Source: Nitrosomonas sp. (GTDB lineage: Bacteria; Pseudomonadota; Gammaproteobacteria; Burkholderiales; Nitrosomonadaceae). From it: a stretch of DNA of 64,000 nucleotides. Made by a program: the position numbers and the translations under genes. The first letter of the stretch is position 1, and the number at the start of each line of letters is the position of its first letter. Positions 39,624-49,345 of the stretch are shown piece after piece. Below the pieces are notes generated by a model, which was not told the DNA's origin, did no database searches, and was given only the letters and a program-made list of their open reading frames with translations. The stretch lies in the NCBI GenBank assembly GCA_019635215.1, contig JAHBZZ010000015.1, positions 1 through 64,000 of the forward strand, in the 5' to 3' direction.

Positions 39624-41552
39624 ATGGAAAGTACTCATCAACTCGCTCTGGCTCAGAGCTCTCCTACTTCTCATCATGCCGTATCGGGCTTCTGGAATTT
39701 AAAGAATATGGGCTGGGTGAATCGCATTTTAAGTGCAATCGCCTTGACTTGTTTTATGGCATTTATTCCGGATATAGCGCATACCGCGCCGTCCGCGCAT
39801 GCGAAGGGAAATAGCCAAGCTAATTTTATCGACAATACACCACCAGGTAGAGCGCAATCAAGGCGCGGTAATGACGGCGACTGGGCCCGTGGCCGTATTT
39901 TGGTTACGCCACGCGCCGGTTTGCCTGCCAGGGCGTTTGCCAAAATATTGAAAGAACACCGGGGTAAAGTAAGAAGAATCGGGCAAAGCGATTTGTATAT
40001 TGTCGATCTACCGGAATACACTGAAGAAAGTGTCATTGCAGAACTTGCACATCATCCGCATTTGAAATTTGCAGAATTGGATCAATATGTCTACCCCGCT
40101 TTGACGCCGACCGATCCATATTTTACGAGCGGATGGCATTTGCCCAAAATACAGACACCGCTTGCCTGGGATGATTCTCAGGGCGCTAATGTCACGATAG
40201 CTGTTCTGGATACCGGTGTTGACGGCAATCATCCTGATCTGGCTCCAAAGATGGTTCCGGGTTGGAATTTTTATGAGAATAATTCCAATACTGCTGATGT
40301 ACATGGTCATGGTACCAGTGTTGCGGGTGCTGCAGCGGCTGCGACTGACAATGCCATTGGTGTGGCGGGTGTCGCCGGACAGTCGAAAATTATGCCAATA
40401 CGTGTTGCGAACTCAACAGGCCAGGCAACCTGGAGTGCAATTTCCCAAGGACTAACCTGGGCTGCTGATAACGGCGCACGTGTCGCTAATCTGAGTTTTC
40501 TGGGGGTTACGGCAAGTGCCAGTGCGAGAAATGCAGCTCAGTATATGAAAGACAAAGGAGGTTTGGTTGTTGTAAGCGGCGGCAATACAGGCGCGCTTGA
40601 AACTTACACTGTAACTACAACAATGATTCCGGTATCGGCGACTGATGTAAATGACAATCGGGCCAGTTGGTCAAGCTATGGTGACTATATTATGTTGGCT
40701 GCGCCGGGTGCGGGTATATGGACTACAACAAGAGGTGGCGGCTATGGAACGGCGTCCGGCACTTCACTTTCCAGTCCGGTTGCAGCTGGCGTCATTGCAT
40801 TGATGATGTCGGCGAATCCAACAATGAAAAATACCGACATTGAAAACACACTGTTTACAACAGCGGTTGACCGTGGCACTTCAGGCTGGGACCGATACTA
40901 TGGCTACGGTCGAGTCGATGCGGCCGCGGCTGTGCAGGCGGTGATTGAAAGCATGCCATTCGTAGATACCGAAGCACCGATAGTGTCGATTATTGATCCT
41001 TTAGGTGGCGCAACGGTGTCAGATCTGGTGCCGGTAAGTGTGGATGTGACGGATAATGTTGGCGTGGTACGCGCAGAACTTTGGGTCAATGACACCAGTG
41101 TTGCTGTCGATACTTCCGCACCATTCGCTTTCAGCTGGGATTCGAAAGGTGTTGCGAATGGAACGGCAAATTTGGTCGTCCGCGCATTCGATGCGGCGGA
41201 TAACGTTGCCTTATCCGATGTGGTATCAGTAAATGTGAATAATTATATGCCACCTGTGGTTACGGATACCCAACCACCGGTTGTGGAAATCATTAATCCT
41301 GTCGCGGGCAACGTGTCCGGCCATGTTGTGGTTACCGTCAATGCTTCGGATAACAACGGTGCCAGCGGTATTAGTCTGTTTGTTTATATTGACGACAAGC
41401 TTCATGTGGCTGGTACAGGCAGCACATTGAGTACCAGATGGAATACACGTCCTAATAACATTGCAAGAGGCTTGCATGTGATTAAAGCAGTGGCGGTTGA
41501 TGCCGCGGGCAATTCTTCCGTGACTTCAGTGACTGTGAATCTGGTGAGATAA
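39624..41552 (+). CDS. Secreted subtilisin-like serine protease (S8) with C-terminal Ig-like repeats
   Basis: 642 residues. Unusual long N-terminal leader: about 40 polar residues, then a hydrophobic stretch (LSAIALTCFMAFIPDIAHTA). Prodomain with GRILVTPRAG. Catalytic triad in VAVLDTGVDGNHPDL-type context (IAVLDTGVDG), HGHGTSVAG and GTSLSSPVA. After the protease domain come two Ig-like repeats starting DTEAPIVSIIDP and DTQPPVVEIINP, each about 90 residues, typical of binding modules. The gene follows a c-di-GMP riboswitch, so its expression should respond to the biofilm/motility second messenger. Confidence 0.93.
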   Translation: MESTHQLALAQSSPTSHHAVSGFWNLKNMGWVNRILSAIALTCFMAFIPDIAHTAPSAHAKGNSQANFIDNTPPGRAQSRRGNDGDWARGRILVTPRAGLPARAFAKILKEHRGKVRRIGQSDLYIVDLPEYTEESVIAELAHHPHLKFAELDQYVYPALTPTDPYFTSGWHLPKIQTPLAWDDSQGANVTIAVLDTGVDGNHPDLAPKMVPGWNFYENNSNTADVHGHGTSVAGAAAAATDNAIGVAGVAGQSKIMPIRVANSTGQATWSAISQGLTWAADNGARVANLSFLGVTASASARNAAQYMKDKGGLVVVSGGNTGALETYTVTTTMIPVSATDVNDNRASWSSYGDYIMLAAPGAGIWTTTRGGGYGTASGTSLSSPVAAGVIALMMSANPTMKNTDIENTLFTTAVDRGTSGWDRYYGYGRVDAAAAVQAVIESMPFVDTEAPIVSIIDPLGGATVSDLVPVSVDVTDNVGVVRAELWVNDTSVAVDTSAPFAFSWDSKGVANGTANLVVRAFDAADNVALSDVVSVNVNNYMPPVVTDTQPPVVEIINPVAGNVSGHVVVTVNASDNNGASGISLFVYIDDKLHVAGTGSTLSTRWNTRPNNIARGLHVIKAVAVDAAGNSSVTSVTVNLVR

Positions 41553-41582
41553 TGCGCTATTAGGTCGAACATAGAAGCAATA

Positions 41583-41614
41583 GGGGAATGTCTTTTGTCA
41601 GGGGCATTCCCTTT
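41583..41614. terminator. Weak terminator between convergent protease and cyclase genes
   Basis: GGGAATG (41584-41590) pairs with CATTCCC (41605-41611), followed by TTT. 14-base loop and short T run make it weak. Confidence 0.5.
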
Positions 41615-41632
41615 CGCGCTAGGGATTTTTGA

Positions 41633-43282
41633 TCAGTCAGCGTTGATCATTACCTGATTCCGTCCTTTCTTCTTGGCTTTGTGCAGCGATTTATCCGCGG
41701 CATTGCTGACGCTTTTGGCATCCGGGAAGTGTTGGATATCCGCTATGCCGCAACTGAATGTAACCGTAAATTCCTTGTTATCGCTCATATGGATCAAGCG
41801 GGAGAATACTTTACGGATTTCGTCTATCACTTTGGAGGCGTCGGGTGCGTCGGTATCCGTCATAATCACAGCGAATTCCTCTCCGCCATAACGGCCAACG
41901 ATATCAGTCCCGCGCAGGCGCTGTTTGAGTAAACGCGCCAGACTCTTGAGTACGCGATCTCCTGCGGCATGCCCATGCTTATCATTAACTTTCTTGAAAA
42001 AATCGACATCGACCATGGCAAAGGACAGCGGTGTCTTTAACCGGTTCGAGCGCACGATTTCCCGGCTGAGCTGTTCCTTGATGGCCGTATGGTTGAATAA
42101 TCCGGTCAGTCCGTCGTGCACCATCAATCCACGCAGCAAACGCGCCCGCCTTACGCGCAGGGTGACCGCCGATACCAGATGTTTCGGTTCGACAGGCTTG
42201 ACCATGAAATCATCGCCTGCCAGGCTCATCGCCTCAGATTGTGTATTGAAATCATTTTCCGATGCAAGATAAACAATAGGTATATTCAGTAATCCGTCAA
42301 TCTGGCGGATGACTTTTGCCAGTTCCATGCCGTTGCATTCCGGCATATAAATATCAATCAGGATGACATCGGGATTGAATTCCAACAAGGTCTGCATCAC
42401 CGCGCCGGTTGCATTGACTGTTTTTACAGTCATGCCGGCCAGTTCGAGAACCGCGGCATGATAGGCCAGAACAATGTCACTGTCATCGATGATCAGCACC
42501 CGGAAAGGCTCCTGCATCTGCGGCGTAGCGAATGAATCCAGCTGATCAATCAAATCAGTCGAATTAATCGGCTTGGTAAGGTATGCAATACCACCAGCAC
42601 GTACGGCCTCCAGCCGCAAAGCGAGATCATCATTGGAAGATAGAAACATGACCTGGACCGACTCGCTCATCTTCTGTTGAATTTCTTTCATGACACGAAT
42701 GCCGGCCAGATCATCATCGGAAAATTCAATATTCATCAGGACAATGGCATGCGGATTTTTTTGTATCGTGGTACGGAATTTAGCGAGCTTATCGAAAACT
42801 TCAACTTCATAACCGTAATAACTCAATTGCATGGCCAGTTCCTGAGCTGATTCCTGATCGTCATCCACAACGAAGACTTTTGAACCTGTCTCGGAGTCGA
42901 TACGTCTGGTGTCATTGAGTTTTTTCGTGATATTAAGCGACGAATCCTGTTTGGGTTTGACGGCAAGGCGGTTCAATTCGGCGATTTGCTGATGGATTGC
43001 CTGATCCTGATCATTCTGGTCCGGACCGGTCTGAAGTAATTGTTTTAAGGCATGTTCCAGATTGGCGGCGGCATGGCTTAGTTCCCGGAAACCGAATGTT
43101 TTGCTGGCGCTTTCCAAACCATGCACCTTACGGTGAGTGATCTGCAATGCTTCGGTGTTTCTATGGTCTTGAAACTGAAGCCAGGCAGTTTCAATATCTT
43201 TGGTTTTTGCGGGAAGATCGGTTAAAAATGCTTTTGACAACAACTGCATTTTTTCTTGAAATTCTGCTACGGATTGAATCAT
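41633..43282 (-). CDS. Diguanylate cyclase with HPt and two receiver domains
   Basis: 549 residues. Order: HPt-like domain (H54 in VHGLESASKTFG); receiver 1 (about 134-250), with the acidic pocket VVDDD but Asn (N184, VLMNIE) at the phosphorylation site; receiver 2 with an intact site (ILIDIYMP); GGDEF domain with active GGEEF and an RxxD inhibitory site (RGTD) five residues upstream. It should make c-di-GMP under control of receiver 2; receiver 1 probably cannot be phosphorylated. The gene is convergent with the protease whose leader holds a c-di-GMP riboswitch. Confidence 0.93.
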   Translation of the reverse strand: MIQSVAEFQEKMQLLSKAFLTDLPAKTKDIETAWLQFQDHRNTEALQITHRKVHGLESASKTFGFRELSHAAANLEHALKQLLQTGPDQNDQDQAIHQQIAELNRLAVKPKQDSSLNITKKLNDTRRIDSETGSKVFVVDDDQESAQELAMQLSYYGYEVEVFDKLAKFRTTIQKNPHAIVLMNIEFSDDDLAGIRVMKEIQQKMSESVQVMFLSSNDDLALRLEAVRAGGIAYLTKPINSTDLIDQLDSFATPQMQEPFRVLIIDDSDIVLAYHAAVLELAGMTVKTVNATGAVMQTLLEFNPDVILIDIYMPECNGMELAKVIRQIDGLLNIPIVYLASENDFNTQSEAMSLAGDDFMVKPVEPKHLVSAVTLRVRRARLLRGLMVHDGLTGLFNHTAIKEQLSREIVRSNRLKTPLSFAMVDVDFFKKVNDKHGHAAGDRVLKSLARLLKQRLRGTDIVGRYGGEEFAVIMTDTDAPDASKVIDEIRKVFSRLIHMSDNKEFTVTFSCGIADIQHFPDAKSVSNAADKSLHKAKKKGRNQVMINAD

Positions 43283-43412
43283 GGTAGGCTATCCAATATA
43301 AAATATAAATCAATGTGTCAGCAAGAGTGATCAGGTAAAAATATGACGATGTGTGACTGCCAAACGTTTTTTAATCATTGTGATGTCGCTCATTCATGCT
43401 CATCTGCCGGTT

Positions 43413-43426
43413 AACAGGCTGTTGAA
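43413..43426. repeat. Dispersed AACAGGCTGT repeat, copy 4
   Basis: AACAGGCTGTTGAA in the gap between the cyclase gene and the alpha/beta hydrolase gene. Confidence 0.65.
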
Positions 43427-43569
43427 GGCCACCGGTTACGGTTACTGATTACAGGAAAATATTATATTCATAATATTCAGTCAATTATTGTATTACATTG
43501 TGCATTGGTCTGCTTGAAAACAATAGACAGAAGTCAATCAAATCATGCATTCGGGGTGATTTTTTTAAT

Positions 43570-44436
43570 ATGTTACGGAAAATTTTAATAGCTTTGTCCG
43601 GCATGCTTGTTCTGACAGCAGCCATTACCTTTCTTGCGGGTGAATTGGTGACGGGGTCGGCTGCTACGGCGACGGAAGTCCTGCGTACCGATCTGCCCGT
43701 ACAATCCGTTAGAATTCCGGCTGCGGATGGCACCCTGGTACATGGCTGGCTGAGTCACGGGGAAGATGGCAACGGCGTTGTTTTGCTGGTACATTCCATT
43801 CGCAGCAATCGCGTGGAAATGTTAAGCCGGGCCCGGTTCTTGACCGCGCAGGGGTATCATACATTATTGATCGACCTGCAGGCGCATGGCGAAACGCCCG
43901 GGAACCGCATCACATTCGGCGCGCGCGAATCCGGAAATGTCGAAGCGGCGGTTGATTTTCTGCGCCGGACCTTTCCTCATGAGCGCATTGGCGCGATTGG
44001 CGTATCATTGGGTGCGGCGGCGATTGTTCTGGCGCAACAGAATCTCGGACTCAATGCAGTTATCCTGGAGTCCATGCATCCGACGATCGAAGAGGCTGTT
44101 GAAAATCGCCTAAAGCTTTTTCTAGGTGAACCGGGCACATTACTTCTGCCCTTGCTGCTGTTTCAAATTTCATTTTTCACCGGTGTTCCGGTCGATACGC
44201 TGAATCCGGTTGCGCATATCAGCAATCTGAATTCACCGGTATTGATCATATCCGGAACCAATGACCACCATACGACTGTTCCGGAAACGGAACGGTTGTT
44301 TGCGGCGGCACGTGAGCCTAAGGAATTGTGGATTGTGCCCGGCGCAGGACATTTCAATATGCATGATTATGCCGGAAGGACTTATGAACGCGAAGTGTCA
44401 GAATTTTTCGCGCACTATCTCAGAGGCCGTTCATGA
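43570..44436 (+). CDS. Membrane-anchored alpha/beta hydrolase
   Basis: 288 residues from the ATG at 43570. An N-terminal hydrophobic segment (ILIALSGMLVLTAAITFLAG) anchors or exports it. Serine hydrolase motifs: GVSLGA (nucleophile), SGTNDHHT (acid) and GAGHFNM (His). BAAT/dienelactone-hydrolase-like group; the substrate is unknown. Confidence 0.83.
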   Translation: MLRKILIALSGMLVLTAAITFLAGELVTGSAATATEVLRTDLPVQSVRIPAADGTLVHGWLSHGEDGNGVVLLVHSIRSNRVEMLSRARFLTAQGYHTLLIDLQAHGETPGNRITFGARESGNVEAAVDFLRRTFPHERIGAIGVSLGAAAIVLAQQNLGLNAVILESMHPTIEEAVENRLKLFLGEPGTLLLPLLLFQISFFTGVPVDTLNPVAHISNLNSPVLIISGTNDHHTTVPETERLFAAAREPKELWIVPGAGHFNMHDYAGRTYEREVSEFFAHYLRGRS

Positions 44437-44580
44437 TCTTGATCAAGTGGTACAGTGCAAGGCAAAATTGAACAAAAAAGTGGAGCATACTTGAAGTACA
44501 ACTAACGCCACATAAAATGATTCTATTTTAATAGCGTTATTCAATGTGATTTGGCTCAGTCTGCACGCTGTCATGTTTTT

Positions 44581-45933
44581 TCAGCCGTACATCTGTGCAA
44601 CGGCATCCCGCACATTGTTGACAGCTGCGATATCGATACCGGCCACCGGTTGTTTAGGCTTATTCGCCTGCGGAACAATGGCGCGGGTGAATCCGAGCTT
44701 GGCGGCTTCCTTGAGCCGCTCCTGTCCGCGTTGCACAGGGCGGACTTCCCCGGCCAATCCGACTTCGCCGATAACCACCATTTTCTCTGCCAGCGGTTTA
44801 TTTTTCAGCGACGATACGATGGCCAGCAGAATGGCCAGATCCGCACCGGGTTCTGTAATTTTGACGCCGCCGACGGCATTGACGAAAACATCCTGATCAA
44901 AACACGGAATACCGGCGTGGCGATGCAGAACGGCGAGCAGCATGGCCAGCCGGTTTTGTTCCAGGCCGACGCATAAGCGCCTGGGATGCGGTGCGCGTGC
45001 TTCATCGACGAGTGCCTGTATCTCAACCAGCAGCGGGCGGGTGCCTTCCTGCGTCACCATAACGCAGGAACCGGCAACTTGTCCTTCATGGTGCGATAAA
45101 AACAAAGCCGAAGGGTTCTTGACTTCGCGCAAACCCTTTTCGCCCATGGCAAAGACGCCCAGTTCATTGACTGCGCCAAAACGGTTCTTGAAAGCACGTA
45201 TCAGGCGGAAACTCGAATGCATATCGCCTTCGAAATACAAAACGGTGTCAACCATATGCTCCAGTACGCGCGGCCCCGCCAACGCACCTTCTTTGGTAAC
45301 ATGGCCAATCAGTATCATTGCCGTTCCGCTGGCCTTGGCCTGCCGTGTTAATTGCGCAGCGCATTCGCGCACTTGTGCGACAGAGCCCGGCGCGGACTGG
45401 AGTGCTTCCGAGTAAATTGTTTGAATCGAGTCAATCACGGCAACATGGGGTTGATGCTCGTGCAGCGCGTGTTGAATTTTTTCCAGCTGTATTTCCGCGA
45501 AAAGCGGTACGGCCTGCACGTTAAGTGCAAGCCTTTTGGCACGCAGCGCTACCTGTTGGGCGGATTCTTCGCCACTGACATAGAGTACTTTGTGTCGGGT
45601 GGACATATGTGCGAGCGCCTGCAGCAATAATGTGGATTTGCCGATACCCGGATCGCCGCCGATCAACACCACGCCGCCACGTACCATGCCGCTGCCGAGT
45701 ACGCGGTCCAATTCGGAAATGCCGGTGGAATGACGCGGCTCCTCTTGTGTCTCGATATCACACAGATTCTGCACATGCCCTGTTTCGGACACCGGGCTGA
45801 AACGTGACACCTGTTTTTCAGTCACGGTTTCAATCATCGTATTCCAGGATTGGCAGTGCGGGCATTGGCCCTGCCATTTCAAGGTTTGTCCGCCGCATTC
45901 GGTGCAGACATAGACTGATTTTTGTTTCACCAT
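44581..45933 (-). CDS. radA: DNA repair protein RadA
   Basis: 450 residues from the ATG at 45933. N-terminal zinc finger CTECGG...CPHCQSW, RecA-like ATPase with Walker A GGDPGIGKST, the RadA-specific KNRFG motif, and a C-terminal Lon-like domain (GGVKITEPGADLA). Drives branch migration in recombination. Confidence 0.97.
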   Translation of the reverse strand: MVKQKSVYVCTECGGQTLKWQGQCPHCQSWNTMIETVTEKQVSRFSPVSETGHVQNLCDIETQEEPRHSTGISELDRVLGSGMVRGGVVLIGGDPGIGKSTLLLQALAHMSTRHKVLYVSGEESAQQVALRAKRLALNVQAVPLFAEIQLEKIQHALHEHQPHVAVIDSIQTIYSEALQSAPGSVAQVRECAAQLTRQAKASGTAMILIGHVTKEGALAGPRVLEHMVDTVLYFEGDMHSSFRLIRAFKNRFGAVNELGVFAMGEKGLREVKNPSALFLSHHEGQVAGSCVMVTQEGTRPLLVEIQALVDEARAPHPRRLCVGLEQNRLAMLLAVLHRHAGIPCFDQDVFVNAVGGVKITEPGADLAILLAIVSSLKNKPLAEKMVVIGEVGLAGEVRPVQRGQERLKEAAKLGFTRAIVPQANKPKQPVAGIDIAAVNNVRDAVAQMYG

Positions 45934-45966
45934 CGGCAATCGGCCTATGCGATAGGGGAGGTGAAT

Positions 45967-46518
45967 CTACATGTTCGCATAAACCTCTGCGGTTCTGAAT
46001 GATTGGCCCTGTGCATCTTTGGCGGAAAGTGCCGGCTCGCCGTCAATAGGCCAATCAATGGCGAGTGTGGTGTCGTTCCAGATGATGCAGCGTTCATGTT
46101 CGGGGGCCCAATAGTCGGTAGTCTGGTAAAGGAATTCGGCATAATCCGAAAGCACTACAAAGCCATGCGCAAACCCTTCGGGTATCCAAAGCTGTTTTTT
46201 ATTTTCGGCGCTCAGAATTTCACCCACCCATTGGCCGAAAGTCGGCGATGAACGGCGGAGATCAACCGCGACATCATACACTTCCCCCACGACGACACGG
46301 ACAAGTTTGCCTTGCGGTTGTCTGATTTGATAATGCAGGCCGCGCAATACGTTTTTTACTGAGCAGGAATGATTATTCTGCACGAAAGCCATATGTCTGC
46401 CGATGGCCTGATCAAACTGCCGTTGATTGAAGCTTTCGTAGAAAAAACCGCGCGTATCGCCGAAAACTTTGGGCTCGAGAAGATAAACATCGGGTATCGC
46501 CAACGGTGTCGCATTCAT
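45967..46518 (-). CDS. rfbC: dTDP-4-dehydrorhamnose 3,5-epimerase
   Basis: 183 residues from the ATG at 46518, cupin fold. DTRGFFYESFNQ, VLRGLHYQ (catalytic His), KLVRVVVGEVYDVAVDLR and IPEGFAHGF are all conserved. Third enzyme of dTDP-L-rhamnose synthesis. It follows rfbA by 13 bases; rfbB and rfbD are not in the window. Confidence 0.95.
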   Translation of the reverse strand: MNATPLAIPDVYLLEPKVFGDTRGFFYESFNQRQFDQAIGRHMAFVQNNHSCSVKNVLRGLHYQIRQPQGKLVRVVVGEVYDVAVDLRRSSPTFGQWVGEILSAENKKQLWIPEGFAHGFVVLSDYAEFLYQTTDYWAPEHERCIIWNDTTLAIDWPIDGEPALSAKDAQGQSFRTAEVYANM

Positions 46519-46531
46519 CTTTGAAGATCCT

Positions 46532-47461
46532 CTAGTGCTTGCGTTTAAGAACGCGCAGCAGATACTGGCCGTAACCGTTCTTGGCCAAAGGGATTGCGAG
46601 CGCTTCCAACTGTGCAGCGTCAATCCAGCCCTGCCGGAAAGCAATTTCTTCCGGGCAGGCAATTTTTAGCCCTTGCCGGTGTTCAATGGTCGCAACAAAA
46701 TGACTCGCTTCGAGCAATGACTCATGGGTTCCGGTATCCAGCCAGGCATAGCCGCGTCCCATGATTTCAACATGTAACGCCGAATGTTCCATGTAAATCC
46801 GGTTAACATCCGTAATCTCGAGTTCGTTACGGTGCGAAGGTTTGATGCTTTTGGCATAGTCGACCACATTGCGGTCGTAAAAATACAGGCCGGTTACCGC
46901 ATAGTTCGACTGGGGGTTCGATGGTTTTTCTTCCAGGCTGAGAACCTGTCCCTGTGCATCGAATTCCACGACACCGTAACGTTCGGGATCCTGTACATGA
47001 TAGGCAAAAACACTAGCACCGGATTTCTTCTGCATGGCGTTGAACAGCAAGTGGCAAAAATCATGGCCGTAGAAAATATTGTCACCCAGAACAAGCGCTG
47101 AATAATCGTTGCCAATGAAGGTTTCGCCTATCAGAAAAGCCTGTGCCAGTCCACCCGGTTCGGGTTGAATGGCATAAGAGATATTCAGTCCCCATTGATG
47201 CCCGTCACCGAGCAACAACTCATAATCGTCAATATCCTGCGGTGTTGATATAACCAGCAGATCACGTATACCGGCGAGCATCAGGGTACTGAGCGGATAA
47301 TAAACCATCGGCTTATCGAAGACCGGTAACAGCTGTTTTGAAATGGCCTTGGTTACCGGGTAAAGTCTTGTACCCGAACCGCCGGCAAGCACAATACCTT
47401 TTCGTTGCGGTATGGGTTGCCGGGCATTATCTTCACTGGTCTGTTTTATCGATAAGATCAC
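46532..47461 (-). CDS. rfbA: Glucose-1-phosphate thymidylyltransferase
   Basis: 309 residues. [26 protein letters not shown] is the nucleotide-binding loop; LGDNIFYG and [12 protein letters not shown] follow. First step of dTDP-sugar synthesis. It starts with GTG and has about 20 extra N-terminal residues compared with the family; no better start lies downstream. Confidence 0.93.
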   Translation of the reverse strand: MILSIKQTSEDNARQPIPQRKGIVLAGGSGTRLYPVTKAISKQLLPVFDKPMVYYPLSTLMLAGIRDLLVISTPQDIDDYELLLGDGHQWGLNISYAIQPEPGGLAQAFLIGETFIGNDYSALVLGDNIFYGHDFCHLLFNAMQKKSGASVFAYHVQDPERYGVVEFDAQGQVLSLEEKPSNPQSNYAVTGLYFYDRNVVDYAKSIKPSHRNELEITDVNRIYMEHSALHVEIMGRGYAWLDTGTHESLLEASHFVATIEHRQGLKIACPEEIAFRQGWIDAAQLEALAIPLAKNGYGQYLLRVLKRKH

Positions 47462-47653
47462 TTCGTTTATTCCGTTAAATCAGAGTCGCATGCTGCATGC
47501 ACAATCAGAAAAGCAGCATATCGAGTGATTCCATGATTAAGTGAACGCACATTGTACTATATTCGCACCGCAAAACTTGAAGCCAGAATGAATGCTTCTG
47601 ACTTAAAATAATGCATCGCAATCAGAAACGTTAAATTAATCGCAGGTTTTTTC

Positions 47654-49345
47654 ATGATTCAAGCACACGATTACCAGCGTCTTGCGAAAATGATGGCGGC
47701 CTGCAGGTATTCCTTTTTCTGGGCCTTGCTGATCATGATGAGCATGGCAACAATATTGGCCCTCCTGCCGCTACAGATTCAGCACATCCTGCACGCCGCT
47801 TTTATCGAACAAGATGAACTGCTGGCACAAACCGCAATGCTCACCGTTATGGTGCTTGTCATTATTTACGGTGTATTCGGTTATGTCGGGCAATACTGGA
47901 TGAGAAAAGCAGACCATCAGTTCAGTATGCAATTGCATGGTGTATTGTTTGAAACACTGCTTCATTTACCGGTACAGCACTTACAGTCTATCGACAGGGA
48001 TCAAATGATTCAGGTGATGCTATCCGATATCAGATCGCTGTCTGGAGCGGGCATGCAGGTATTGACTGTGCTGATACGGGATACTTTTGCGGTTTTGGGG
48101 CTTGTTGCATGCCTTGTTTATCTGAACAGGGATATTGCGGTACTGGCCTGTATTCTGCTCCCTTTTGTTTTTCTGATGTTTCAGGTTATAACAAGCCCAG
48201 GCCCGCGTGAAAAGTATTTGGATGTCCGTACACAACGCAACATTCATGACGATGCCGGGCTGGCAGACCATCTGCGCCGCTGTCTTGGGAATATCCGGCA
48301 TATCCTGTTATTCGGCGGGCAGCAGCAGGAATGCCGGCAGCTTGGCGGGATGGCACAATCGACCTTGAATGCTGATCATCAGCGCGATAACTATCAGGCG
48401 TTCGTCGCACTGCTCTGCCAGTTATTGATTGCCCTGATCGCTATGGCAATGACTTATTTGCTGGTGCAACAGATCATCGAGAACGTTTTTACGATTGATC
48501 AGGCGGGTGCTTTTATCGCCATTATTCTGTTGCTGGCGTTGCCCATCCAGCGACTGGCCGGTATTTCCCGGATGCTTTGGTCCATGCAGCGGCAACTGGA
48601 ACAGATGGTTATGCTGTTCGATCTATCTGCAACTGCAACGAAGAATGCTATCGGCATGACCGAAATGCGTGGGGAATTGATTCTGGAGCAGGTGCATGTT
48701 CAGTGCAACGACAAGACTGTTCACCAATCGTTCACGATCGATCTGGCCGTTAAAGCGGGAGAGACGGTTGCGCTGATTGGCGATCATGAGGAAACAAGGT
48801 TATTGCTCATGGATTTATTACTGGGTTTCCGCCCACCCACAGCCGGTCAGATCCTGCTTGACGGCCATTCCTACGCCGAAATCAGTGATTGCGATTTATA
48901 TGCACAGTTTGCTGTGATTTCCAGTACCCCGGTCATGCTGAGCGATCGCATCGCCGGGAATATCGCTTATGGCAATGCCGAGTGCGCGCATGAAGCACGT
49001 ATTACAAAAGCGGCTCAGGCGACCGGCGTGTCACATTTTGTACGTGAAATGCCGGAAGGTCTGCAAACACGCATCGATGAAAATAGCATAAGCCTGACAC
49101 GCAAACAATGGCAGTTGATCGCTGTCGCACGTGCTTTACTGAAAAATCCGCCTATCCTGATCATCGATGATCTTTGGCCTCAAAATGCGCAGGAATTAAC
49201 AGACGATGTATTCAAGGCACTCGTGCAGGTGATGCAAAACCGTACAACGATTCTGCTGTTGCCCGCCATGCCGGTTTATCGGGAAGGTATAGACCGGATT
49301 CTGCAACTCAAGACAGGAAAAGTTACCGTTCCCGATAAAGATTAA
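47654..49345 (+). CDS. ABC exporter-like protein with a degenerate ATPase domain
   Basis: 563 residues, MsbA/type IV exporter size and layout: about six membrane segments in the first 310 residues, then a nucleotide-binding domain from about 340. Aligned without gaps to MsbA-type domains, every ATPase motif is changed: the Walker A site is GDHEETRLLL (Arg382 in place of Lys, no Gly-Lys-Ser/Thr), the Q-loop position is Ser, the signature is SLTRKQ instead of LSGGQ, Walker B ends IIDD (Asp506 for catalytic Glu), and the His switch is Pro537. The frame is uninterrupted and the fold-forming segments are kept, so this is not simple decay. Divergent from rfbA, convergent with the epimerase gene; the stop codons of the two overlap. 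Confidence 0.85.
   Translation: MIQAHDYQRLAKMMAACRYSFFWALLIMMSMATILALLPLQIQHILHAAFIEQDELLAQTAMLTVMVLVIIYGVFGYVGQYWMRKADHQFSMQLHGVLFETLLHLPVQHLQSIDRDQMIQVMLSDIRSLSGAGMQVLTVLIRDTFAVLGLVACLVYLNRDIAVLACILLPFVFLMFQVITSPGPREKYLDVRTQRNIHDDAGLADHLRRCLGNIRHILLFGGQQQECRQLGGMAQSTLNADHQRDNYQAFVALLCQLLIALIAMAMTYLLVQQIIENVFTIDQAGAFIAIILLLALPIQRLAGISRMLWSMQRQLEQMVMLFDLSATATKNAIGMTEMRGELILEQVHVQCNDKTVHQSFTIDLAVKAGETVALIGDHEETRLLLMDLLLGFRPPTAGQILLDGHSYAEISDCDLYAQFAVISSTPVMLSDRIAGNIAYGNAECAHEARITKAAQATGVSHFVREMPEGLQTRIDENSISLTRKQWQLIAVARALLKNPPILIIDDLWPQNAQELTDDVFKALVQVMQNRTTILLLPAMPVYREGIDRILQLKTGKVTVPDKD

Noticed and set aside
43498..43569. 24-codon N-terminal extension of the alpha/beta hydrolase
   Set aside because: Hydrophilic extension before the membrane anchor; the ATG at 43570 gives a normal signal-anchor start.
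44440..44470. GATCTTGATCAAG near 44440 as possible FNR/ANR site
   Set aside because: Does not match TTGAT-N4-ATCAA and lies downstream of a gene, not in a promoter.
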